Below are positions 22,366 to 29,814 of a stretch of DNA of 64,000 nt, in pieces. Each line of letters opens with the position of its first letter. The stretch's first letter is position 1. The stretch is taken from positions 1 through 64,000 of the forward strand of contig CAIOTF010000018.1 of assembly GCA_903861125.1 (NCBI GenBank). The letters run 5' to 3'. This stretch comes from an uncultured Ignavibacteriota bacterium. Its GTDB lineage: Bacteria > Bacteroidota > Ignavibacteria > UBA10030 > UBA8401. The notes beneath the pieces were generated by a model that saw only the letters and a program-made list of their open reading frames with translations, was not told the origin of the DNA and did not search any database. A program made the position numbers and the translations under genes.

Positions 22366-23625
22366 CTAACTCTCTGAAAATTTCCTGAATGCCAGCGTAG
22401 CATTATGTCCGCCAAAACCGAACGCATTACAGAGTGCGGCATTCACTTGTTTCTTGACCGCTTTGTTCGGAACATAATTAAGGTCGCATTCGGGATCCGG
22501 CGTATCGTAATTGATCGTCGGGTGAACCTCATCCGTCACGATACTCATCACTGTTGCAATCGCACCAACAACTCCGGCCGCGCCGAGCAGATGTCCGATC
22601 ATCGATTTCGTGGAGTTCACAGCAAGTTTTTGGGCATGATCGCCAAAAACAGTCTTGATGGCATTTGTCTCATACTTATCGTTGTAATATGTTGACGTGC
22701 CATGCGCATTTACATAATCGATATCCGTGGGACTCAACCCTGCATCGGCAAGAGCCATTTTCATAGAGCGTTGTGCTCCTTCTCCGCCGGGTGACGGCTC
22801 GGTGATATGGTGTGCATCACCGGTGAATCCCATTCCGGCAAGTTCAGCATAGATTTTTGCACCGCGTGCTTTTGCATGTTCCAATTCTTCAAGAATCAGT
22901 ATCCCGCCCCCTTCACCCATCACAAAACCATCGCGGTCTTTTTCAAACGGACGGCTCGCTTTTTCGGGTGCGTCGTTCCGGGTGGAGAGCGCCTTTAATG
23001 CATTGAAGCCCCCTATTCCCATTTCGCAGATGCCGGCCTCGGAACCGCCGCACACCATCATATCAACTACGCCGCGCTGAATCAGCATCAGCGAATCGCC
23101 GATGGCATGGGATGCCGTTGCACAGGCAGAGACTGTTGCATAGTTCGGACCTTTTAATCCATACTTAATAGAGATACGGCCGGCGGCAATATCAGGGATC
23201 ATCATGGGGATAAAGAAAGGACTGATACGGTGAGGTCCTTTTGCCTCAAAAAGATTTCCTACTTGCGTCTGAAATGTTTTGAAACCTCCGATACCCGATC
23301 CGAATACCACACCGATGCGTTCTTTGTTCTCAATCTCTAGATTGACACCGCAATCCTTAACCGCTTCTTCGGCCGCCGCAAGCGCATACTGTGTATACTG
23401 ATCGACGCGCTGCGCAAGTTTTCGGTCCATATAATTGTGCGGATCGAATCCTTTTAACTGACCGGCAAACTTTGTGTCGTACTGAGTGGTGTCGAAATAT
23501 GTAATATTCGCAATGCCGCTTTTTCCGGCAAGAGCATTCGCCCAAAATTCCTTAACGGTTAATCCGATGGGAGTGACCGCGCCCATGCCGGTAACGACAA
23601 CGCGGCGCATCTGTCGTGGAGTCAT
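22366..23625 (-). CDS. fabF: 3-oxoacyl-[acyl-carrier-protein] synthase II
   Basis: 419 residues. This condensing enzyme extends acyl-ACP with malonyl-ACP in fatty-acid elongation. The active-site Cys168 is in VSACATASHAIGDS and the two catalytic histidines are His308 (NAHGTSTYYND) and His345 (MIGHLLGAAG). The Lys before the second His (STKSMIGH) is also present. AGGA lies about 9 nt before the ATG. It follows acpP by 162 nt on the same strand. Confidence 0.96.
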   Translation of the reverse strand: MTPRQMRRVVVTGMGAVTPIGLTVKEFWANALAGKSGIANITYFDTTQYDTKFAGQLKGFDPHNYMDRKLAQRVDQYTQYALAAAEEAVKDCGVNLEIENKERIGVVFGSGIGGFKTFQTQVGNLFEAKGPHRISPFFIPMMIPDIAAGRISIKYGLKGPNYATVSACATASHAIGDSLMLIQRGVVDMMVCGGSEAGICEMGIGGFNALKALSTRNDAPEKASRPFEKDRDGFVMGEGGGILILEELEHAKARGAKIYAELAGMGFTGDAHHITEPSPGGEGAQRSMKMALADAGLSPTDIDYVNAHGTSTYYNDKYETNAIKTVFGDHAQKLAVNSTKSMIGHLLGAAGVVGAIATVMSIVTDEVHPTINYDTPDPECDLNYVPNKAVKKQVNAALCNAFGFGGHNATLAFRKFSES

Positions 23626-23787
23626 ATCTATATCCTGAGGTTATTTTCTGCACCCAAACTGCACGCGGGGCATCTTGACCGAATCCAATATGGAAACGGA
23701 ACTGAGTGTGGTTGAACGTAAAACAGAAAACCACAACGTCACAGATCATTCTGCGGATTCTGCAACGGTGTGGTTTTGATCGTACTA

Positions 23788-24021
23788 TTATTTTTTTGAA
23801 GAGATATACGTAATGGCATCGCCAACGGTGCCGATTTTTTCTGCATCTTCGTCCGGAATGCTCAATCCGAATGTCTTTTCGAATTCCATGACCAATTCAA
23901 CGGTATCCAATGAATCCGCACCGAGGTCATTTGTGAACGAAGCTGTTTCGGTGACCTGTGCTGCATCAACGCCAAGTTTGTTGACGATGATTTCTTTTAC
24001 TTTTGCTGCGACATCTGACAT
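23788..24021 (-). CDS. acpP: Acyl carrier protein
   Basis: 77 residues, acidic and helical, of normal length. The phosphopantetheine attachment Ser37 lies in [19 protein letters not shown] carries growing acyl chains between the Fab enzymes encoded around it. A very strong ribosome binding site AAAGGAG lies 7 nt before the ATG, in line with the high expression usual for ACP. Confidence 0.97.
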   Translation of the reverse strand: MSDVAAKVKEIIVNKLGVDAAQVTETASFTNDLGADSLDTVELVMEFEKTFGLSIPDEDAEKIGTVGDAITYISSKK

Positions 24022-24110
24022 GGTATATCTCCTTTAAAGTTAACTGAAGTATATCGTTTGGTTTCGTTTTCTTTTTTGCTTCATTGTTTCATTGATGCAA
24101 CGGATATTTA

Positions 24111-24863
24111 TTACATTGCCATTCCGCCGTCGACCTTGAGTGTTTGACCGGTGATGTAATTTGAGTCTTGCGACGCCAAAAAACAAACAACCGATGCAAT
24201 CTCTTCCGGTTTGGCAATTCGCTTCTGCGGAATGACGCTCAAGATAGCTTCTTTTTGCTTTTCATTCAACTTTTCTGTCATATCCGTTTCGATGAATCCC
24301 GGAGCGATACAATTTGCCTGAATATTGCGAGAAGCAAGCTCTTTTGCAACAGATTTCGTAAATCCGATCACACCCGCCTTGGAAGCGACATAATTTGCCT
24401 GTCCGGCATTGCCTACAACCCCGACAACAGAGGCAATATTGATGATCTTGCCTGATTGCTGACTCATCATCTGCCTGCAGGCTGATTTAGTAAAATTAAA
24501 AACACTTTTCAAATTTGTGGAAATAACATCGTCCCAATCCTGTTCGCTCATCCTCATTAATAAACCGTCTTTGGTAATACCGGCGTTATTCACCAGAATA
24601 TCAATGCGACCGAACGTTTTGATTACGGACTGAACGACTTCGTCGGATTGTTTTGCGTCGGCAGCATTGGATTGAAAAGCAACGGATGTGCGTCCCATAT
24701 TCTGCAGTTCAGCAACAAGCGCATTTGCTTCATCAACTTTGCTGCGATACGTAAAGGCTACATCCGCCCCGGAATGCGCAAGGTGAAGGACGATTGAACG
24801 TCCGATACCGCGCGAGCCGCCGGTGACGAGAGCAATTTTTCCGGTAAGATTGTAATGTGTCAT
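24111..24863 (-). CDS. fabG: 3-oxoacyl-[acyl-carrier-protein] reductase
   Basis: 250 residues, a classical short-chain dehydrogenase using NADPH. The cofactor loop TGGSRGIG spans residues 14-21, NNAG 92-95, and the catalytic residues are Ser145, Tyr158 and Lys162 (NYVASKAG). The ending ITGQTLKVDGGMAM is typical of FabG. It overlaps the stop of the DUF3109 gene by 4 nt (ATGA), so translation is coupled. Confidence 0.95.
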   Translation of the reverse strand: MTHYNLTGKIALVTGGSRGIGRSIVLHLAHSGADVAFTYRSKVDEANALVAELQNMGRTSVAFQSNAADAKQSDEVVQSVIKTFGRIDILVNNAGITKDGLLMRMSEQDWDDVISTNLKSVFNFTKSACRQMMSQQSGKIINIASVVGVVGNAGQANYVASKAGVIGFTKSVAKELASRNIQANCIAPGFIETDMTEKLNEKQKEAILSVIPQKRIAKPEEIASVVCFLASQDSNYITGQTLKVDGGMAM

Positions 24864-25441
24864 TTGGAGTCTTGTAATTTTGAGACCTGATAATTTTTCA
24901 GTTCGCTGTAGCCCTCTTTGCCTAAAACAAATTCCAATTCCGCCTTACACGAATCGACCAATGACGAATTGGTTTCGCTGACGATCGAGCAGCATTGTGT
25001 TTTACCATCCTGGTAATCATCGTATGTGACGACACCATGGTCAACGGCGATCGGGAATGCGATGCAATAGAACGGCTTGATCTTCCATGGATCATTATAT
25101 TTTTCCGCACTTACTAGCTGCACACTGCAGCGCCCATCGGTTCGCAGGAAAACGCATTTATCATTGTGCACTTCCGTACCAACAGCAAATCCGGAGGGGA
25201 AATCGGTGTCAACCTCCTGTTTATTGTCGAACCACACTGCGTGCTCCTGAGTTTGCGTCTCATCCATCTGCAATTTCACTTCCTCTTTGTGCTCAAGAAT
25301 GATGTCGCGGTCGGCAGGATCAAGGAAGACGCCGGATGAACAACACGTTGTTTCACACTGATGCGGCCCGCATCCCTTTGAAAATCCCTTTTCAAACAAT
25401 ACAGGATCAATCTTAAATTTACCAATAATAAGTTCTGTCAT
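24860..25441 (-). CDS. DUF3109-family cysteine-rich protein inside the fab operon
   Basis: 193 residues with no catalytic fold recognised. Cysteines are clustered: Cys24, Cys29, Cys33 and Cys34 in GCGPHQCETTCC, then single cysteines in CVFLRTDGRCSVQ, FYCIAFP and TQCCSI. The pattern resembles DUF3109/YkgJ-like proteins, thought to bind zinc or an Fe-S cluster. The ATG overlaps the fabD stop by 1 nt (TAATG) and the end overlaps fabG by 4 nt. It is therefore firmly embedded in the operon and translationally coupled on both sides, which suggests a role linked to fatty-acid synthesis, but none can be stated. Confidence 0.82.
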   Translation of the reverse strand: MTELIIGKFKIDPVLFEKGFSKGCGPHQCETTCCSSGVFLDPADRDIILEHKEEVKLQMDETQTQEHAVWFDNKQEVDTDFPSGFAVGTEVHNDKCVFLRTDGRCSVQLVSAEKYNDPWKIKPFYCIAFPIAVDHGVVTYDDYQDGKTQCCSIVSETNSSLVDSCKAELEFVLGKEGYSELKNYQVSKLQDSK

Positions 25442-26346
25442 TAAATTTTTACATCCATCGCTTTGTCGATTCCTGAAATCTCCACAGTTGCAACCGTTCT
25501 CTTCACTAACCCCTGTAACACTTTACCCGGTCCGACCTCGATGAATTTTACCGCACCGGCAGAACACATATTGGTCACCGTTTCTTCCCATCGCACAGGA
25601 CTTGTTACTTGTTCAAACAATAATTTTTTAATATCAACCGCCTTCAACACAGACTGTGCTGTTACATTTGCATAGACAGGAAGTTTCGCGTCGCGTATAT
25701 CGGTTCTCTCCAAAGCTTCTTTCAATTTGTCTTTGGCACTTTGCATCAGCGGCGAATGAAACGCACCGCTAACAACCAGTTCCTTCACAAGTTTTGCTCC
25801 GCGTTCTTTTGCAATCTCCATCGCTTTGCGCACGCCTTCAACTGAGCCGGAAATAACGATCTGTCCCGGTGAATTGAAATTTGCCGGCTGAACGATACCT
25901 GCTTCACATGCTTTCTTCGTTATTTCACCGACAACCGCTGCTTCAAGTCCAACAATTGCAGCCATTGTTCCGGGATTTTCTATCCCCGCCTGCTGCATTA
26001 ATTCGCCGCGTAAACGGACAAGCGTAAGTGCATCGGCGAACGAAATTGCATCCGCAGCAACAAGAGCGGAATATTCTCCCAGCGAATGTCCTGCAACCAT
26101 GGACGCATCCGTTGGTTTCAGCAAATTCCAGAGAGCAATACTGTGCAAAAAAATAGCCGGCTGTGTGTTCTTGGTCTGTTTTAATTCCTTTTCGGGTCCT
26201 TCGAAGCAGATCTTAGAAAGAGAGAATCCGAGTATGGAATCCGCCTTGTCAAAATATTTTTTCGCTTCGGGAAATTGATCGCACAAATCTTTCCCCATCC
26301 CAACGTACTGTGAGCCCTGTCCCGGAAAAATGTATGCTGTCATCAT
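25441..26346 (-). CDS. fabD: Malonyl-CoA:ACP transacylase
   Basis: 301 residues. It moves malonyl from CoA to ACP. The oxyanion-hole region FPGQGSQYVGMG is near the start, the nucleophile Ser88 is in VAGHSLGEYSAL, and a later GAFHSPLM contains the catalytic His. Two ATG codons begin the frame (26346 and 26343); either is possible. The gap to fabH is 82 nt. Confidence 0.95.
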   Translation of the reverse strand: MMTAYIFPGQGSQYVGMGKDLCDQFPEAKKYFDKADSILGFSLSKICFEGPEKELKQTKNTQPAIFLHSIALWNLLKPTDASMVAGHSLGEYSALVAADAISFADALTLVRLRGELMQQAGIENPGTMAAIVGLEAAVVGEITKKACEAGIVQPANFNSPGQIVISGSVEGVRKAMEIAKERGAKLVKELVVSGAFHSPLMQSAKDKLKEALERTDIRDAKLPVYANVTAQSVLKAVDIKKLLFEQVTSPVRWEETVTNMCSAGAVKFIEVGPGKVLQGLVKRTVATVEISGIDKAMDVKI

Positions 26347-26428
26347 AAGAACAAAGAAGGATTGAACATGGGAAATTGCTTATACCTCAAATTACACAAC
26401 AACATCAAAACTACACTCTTCATTGATT

Positions 26429-27421
26429 TTAATACGCCCATTTCACATAAACCGCACCCCATGTATACCCTGCGCCGAAACTTGCGAGGATAATGTTCTG
26501 ACCTTTCTTCACTTTCCCTGCATGCCACCATTCCGACAGGCAGAGCGGGATCGTTGCTGCCGTTGTATTGCCGTATTTGTCGATATTGATCATTACTTTG
26601 GATTTGTCGAGTCCCATACGGTTTGCCGTAGCATCAATGATACGCAGATTCGCCTGATGCGGAACGAGCCAATCAACATCGGCACCGGTCAATTTATTCC
26701 TCTCCAATATCTCTGCGGAGACATCGGCCATACCCATCACTGCAACCTTGAATACCGCTTTCCCGTCCTGCACCAAATAGTGCATTTTTTGATCGATCGT
26801 TTCGTGGGACGGAGGATTCAAACTTCCTCCACCCTTCATATACAGATATTGTCCGCCGGTTCCGTCGGAGTATAATTTATGGTCAATCACACCAAGCGTT
26901 TCTTCGGTGCTTGGTTCAAGCAGCACAGCACCAGCAGCATCACCGAACAAAATCGCCGTATTGCGGTCCGTGTAATCCATGATCGAACTCATTTTATCGG
27001 CACCAACAACCAGAACTTTTTTGTACGCACCGGTTTCGATCAATTGAGTCCCAACGGATATTGCGTAAACAAAACCAGAACAGGCCGCCGAGATGTCGAA
27101 ACCCCACGCATTCTTTGCGCCGATCTTCTCCTGGAGAACACATGCTGTTGCGGGAAAGAACATATCGGGGGTAACGGTGGCAAAGATGATCACATCAATC
27201 TGTTCTGCACCAATGCCTCGGTTCTTCAAAAGGTTCTGAACTGCCGGTACAGCCAGATCGGAGGTTGCACCGCTCTCAGCTACGCGACGTTCACGGATTC
27301 CTGTTCGCGTACGGATCCATTCATCGTTTGTATCGACCAATTTTTCAAGATCGAAATTTGTAACTACTTTTTCCGGCACATAATGTCCGACCGCGGTGAT
27401 CGCTGCACGTAATTTATTCAT
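26429..27421 (-). CDS. fabH: 3-oxoacyl-[acyl-carrier-protein] synthase III
   Basis: 330 residues. It starts fatty-acid synthesis by condensing an acyl-CoA with malonyl-ACP. The triad is Cys114 (ISAACSGFVYA), His255 (WLVPHQANLRI) and Asn285 (KYGNTTAAT), at the usual spacing. The ATG overlaps the plsX stop by 4 nt (ATGA), so the two are translated together. Confidence 0.96.
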   Translation of the reverse strand: MNKLRAAITAVGHYVPEKVVTNFDLEKLVDTNDEWIRTRTGIRERRVAESGATSDLAVPAVQNLLKNRGIGAEQIDVIIFATVTPDMFFPATACVLQEKIGAKNAWGFDISAACSGFVYAISVGTQLIETGAYKKVLVVGADKMSSIMDYTDRNTAILFGDAAGAVLLEPSTEETLGVIDHKLYSDGTGGQYLYMKGGGSLNPPSHETIDQKMHYLVQDGKAVFKVAVMGMADVSAEILERNKLTGADVDWLVPHQANLRIIDATANRMGLDKSKVMINIDKYGNTTAATIPLCLSEWWHAGKVKKGQNIILASFGAGYTWGAVYVKWAY

Positions 27422-28440
27422 TGAGCTTGTAATTTTTCTTGAATGTGTCGGTTGATTTTATATTCCACAACTTCTTCCGCCCGATAAAGCATGTTCTTGA
27501 TTGCTTTCGGCGGAGAACCGCCATGGCCGATGATCGTTACGCCATTCACGCCGAGCAGCGGAATTCCTCCGTGCTCGGTGTAATCCATATCTTTGAATAT
27601 CTCGCGCAGTGAGCCACGCAGAATACCGATCATCAATTTGTTGATGATATTCACATCGGCGAATTTTTTGAATTGAAATTTCAGATACCCGGGAATGCTT
27701 TCGGCAAATTTCAATAGCACATTCCCCACAAAACCATCGCACACCACTACATCAACATTTCCTTTAAGAATGTCACGTCCTTCAATATTGCCGACGAAAT
27801 TAAATTTCCCTTTCCGTTCGGAGATGTATTTGAATGTTTCTTTTGCTTGCTCATTCCCTTTTGTCTCTTCTTCACCGATGTTCAGCAAACCGACACGCGG
27901 ATTCTTTTTCTTGAACATAAATTCGGAATAGATGCTTCCCATTACTCCGAATTCGAATAAAAACTGAGGCCGGCAATCGGATACCGCTCCAGCATCAACG
28001 ATCAGTGTGGGACCCTGTTCGCTCGGAAAGATAGCCGCAACGGTCGGACGACTGACACCGGGTATTCTTCCAAGAATCAGCGTGGAAGCTGCCGCTACTG
28101 CACCGGTGTTTCCCGGAGAGACGAAAGCATCGACCGCACCTTCTTTGTGCAGCGTAATGCCTCTAACTAGGGACGAATTCGGTTTTGTTTTGATTGAGAC
28201 GACCGGCGAGTCATGCATATCGATCACATCAGGCGCATGAACTATTGAATAATCCAAACCCGATACATCGAGTTTATTCAATTCCGCTGTTATTCGTCCT
28301 TCATCACCAACCAGCACCACATGAAAACGATTGTTGCATTGACGAAGACACTCGACTGCACCCTGCACCTCATTGGCCGGAGCGAAATCGCCCCCCATGG
28401 CATCAAGAGCAATACGAATTTTTTGTTTGGCTTGGCTCAA
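27418..28440 (-). CDS. plsX: Phosphate acyltransferase PlsX
   Basis: 340 residues. It makes acyl-phosphate from acyl-ACP for phospholipid synthesis. The N-terminal IALDAMGGDFAP and the later VDAGAVSDCRP and VVCDGFVGNVLLK segments are hallmarks. The start appears to be TTG at 28440. The next ATG is inside the conserved DAMGGD motif and would delete the first β-strand, and an in-frame stop lies 27 nt upstream. No clear ribosome binding site is seen. A terminator separates it from rpmF. Confidence 0.94.
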   Translation of the reverse strand: MSQAKQKIRIALDAMGGDFAPANEVQGAVECLRQCNNRFHVVLVGDEGRITAELNKLDVSGLDYSIVHAPDVIDMHDSPVVSIKTKPNSSLVRGITLHKEGAVDAFVSPGNTGAVAAASTLILGRIPGVSRPTVAAIFPSEQGPTLIVDAGAVSDCRPQFLFEFGVMGSIYSEFMFKKKNPRVGLLNIGEEETKGNEQAKETFKYISERKGKFNFVGNIEGRDILKGNVDVVVCDGFVGNVLLKFAESIPGYLKFQFKKFADVNIINKLMIGILRGSLREIFKDMDYTEHGGIPLLGVNGVTIIGHGGSPPKAIKNMLYRAEEVVEYKINRHIQEKLQAQ

Positions 28441-28472
28441 TACGATCGCGCTGTTTGTAAACGGTTATGTAC

Positions 28473-28506
28473 AAAAAAGCCACTGCAGAACATTTCGGCA
28501 GTGGCT
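28473..28506 (-). terminator. Intrinsic terminator between rpmF and plsX
   Basis: On the minus strand a perfect 9-bp stem AGCCACTGC/GCAGTGGCT has an 11-nt loop and six T after it. It ends the DUF177-rpmF transcript, or lowers read-through into plsX and the fab genes 32 nt further on. Confidence 0.87.
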
Positions 28507-28525
28507 GATATTGATCCGAGCATTA

Positions 28526-28717
28526 TTATGCTTGTTTCTTTTCTTTAATCACGCGCCCTTTGTACATCAGTTTACCTTCCGATGTCCAGACAGCACGGTG
28601 ACTTAAATGGGCTTCACCCGATACTTTATCGATCGCAACGGTCGGTTTTTCGGCTTTGTAATGTGTGCGACGTTTGCGTCCGCGTGTTTTGGAATGTCGT
28701 CGTTTTGGATTTGGCAT
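28526..28717 (-). CDS. rpmF: Large-subunit ribosomal protein bL32
   Basis: 63 residues, strongly basic, with the family opening [20 protein letters not shown]. The cysteine pairs that bind zinc in some bL32 proteins are absent, so this is the zinc-independent (C-) type. It follows the DUF177 gene by 26 nt, the arrangement found across bacteria (yceD-rpmF-plsX-fab). Confidence 0.95.
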   Translation of the reverse strand: MPNPKRRHSKTRGRKRRTHYKAEKPTVAIDKVSGEAHLSHRAVWTSEGKLMYKGRVIKEKKQA

Positions 28718-28743
28718 TGCTTCGTTCCCTTCAAAATAATGTA

Positions 28744-29217
28744 TTAGTTTTTTTCAGTCTGTTTCAATATTCGTAATTTTTCCCACCGCGGATCTACTGA
28801 TTCCTGCTTCGCCTGAATGTGTTCCGGAATGACACAATTATTCTTGCAGAGCAATTTTAATGGAACCGAAAGCGTCAGATATTCATTCACAAAGGAAGAA
28901 AAATCAATTTCATTTTCATCTTTTCGAAGGATCCGAAAGTCATCATCCTCTACTGTTTCTTCCGTTTGTTCCCACGTAAAAACTACGGTAAACCGCGTTT
29001 TTACCGAATCGGAAAATTCACTTGCGCAACGGTCACAGATAAAAACGCCCTTGACAGAAGCCGTCACCGTTGCCACAATCTGGTGAGTGCTTTTCTCAAG
29101 GGTAATATTCGCCAGAACGTCACCAATGAAGTTTGGACCAAAACCAACTTCACCGGCAGAACCTGACCGTTCGTACTGATGCGCACCCTCTGACAACCCT
29201 GAAATGTTGATCTTCAT
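28744..29217 (-). CDS. DUF177/YceD-family protein
   Basis: 157 residues from the chosen start. It belongs to the YceD family, encoded next to rpmF and linked in other organisms to 23S rRNA accumulation. A conserved CDRCAS pair sits mid-protein (about residue 75), an acidic stretch EETVEDDD follows, and a second cysteine pair CKNNC lies near the end. The ATG at 29217 ([11 protein letters not shown]) is chosen because GGAAA precedes it and because family members start there; a longer frame would need TTG at 29259. Confidence 0.85.
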   Translation of the reverse strand: MKINISGLSEGAHQYERSGSAGEVGFGPNFIGDVLANITLEKSTHQIVATVTASVKGVFICDRCASEFSDSVKTRFTVVFTWEQTEETVEDDDFRILRKDENEIDFSSFVNEYLTLSVPLKLLCKNNCVIPEHIQAKQESVDPRWEKLRILKQTEKN

Positions 29218-29345
29218 TCTTTTTCCGGCTTTTTCAGAGAAAATCGCCGTTTTCTTCAAAATTTCAAGGAATTCGTAAAAAAGTCAGAACAAATATAGAA
29301 AGTTTGAGGGAGAGAGTCAAGAAATTGGTCGCGGATTTGAAAATA

Positions 29346-29382
29346 CTCGAAGCCAACAGAGTAAGGCTCCGTTGGCTTCGAG
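29346..29382 (-). terminator. Strong hairpin, probable terminator after the PUR-family gene
   Basis: A 16-bp stem CTCGAAGCCAACAGAG/CTCCGTTGGCTTCGAG with a single mismatch and a 5-nt loop. On the minus strand it is followed by TATTTTC, a modest T-tract. It lies 18 nt after the PUR gene stop. Confidence 0.7.
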
Positions 29383-29399
29383 CAAAGAATATGGAAACA

Positions 29400-29738
29400 T
29401 TATCCTTCGGCGACAGCAACGGGGGCTTCAACAACAACCGGCGTTTCTTCATTCGCACCTGTAACGGGAATTCCCTGTTTCCCAAGTTCATCGTGTACAA
29501 AATCAACGGCTTCCGCTAATGCATCGGCGAATTTTTCGAAGTCTTCCTTGTATAAAAATATTTTATGCTTCTTGAATTCATCTTCCGCAATCTTTTTGCT
29601 CTCCGTGATCGTAATGTAAAAGTCCTTCTCGGATTTTGTCGCTTTTACATCGAAGAAGTACGTACGTTTTCCTGCGCGCACACGTCTGCTAAAGACCTCT
29701 TCCTTTTTTTCCGTCGATTGTGTAGTAGAAGTTTCCAA
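29400..29738 (-). CDS. PUR-alpha-like (DUF3276) nucleic-acid-binding protein
   Basis: 112 residues. The core (about 15-85) contains VFSRRVRAGKRTYFFDVKAT and FLYKEDFEKFADAL, which match the bacterial PUR-alpha/DUF3276 fold, a Whirly-like single-stranded nucleic-acid binder widespread in Bacteroidota and spirochaetes. The last ~20 residues are a low-complexity acidic/valine tail. Its cellular role is unknown. A terminator follows the gene. Confidence 0.85.
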   Translation of the reverse strand: METSTTQSTEKKEEVFSRRVRAGKRTYFFDVKATKSEKDFYITITESKKIAEDEFKKHKIFLYKEDFEKFADALAEAVDFVHDELGKQGIPVTGANEETPVVVEAPVAVAEG

Positions 29739-29763
29739 ATCTGCCCTCCTGAAGTTGATGATT

Positions 29764-29788
29764 GAAAAATTGTGCAGCCATTCTGCAC
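29764..29788 (-). terminator. Probable terminator after the PorZ-like gene
   Basis: On the minus strand GTGCAG/CTGCAC (6 bp, 5-nt loop AATGG) is followed by AATTTTTC. The stem is short but well placed, 27 nt after the stop at 29815. Confidence 0.55.
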
Positions 29789-29814
29789 GTTGTGCAACAA
29801 ATTCGTACTGCCGG

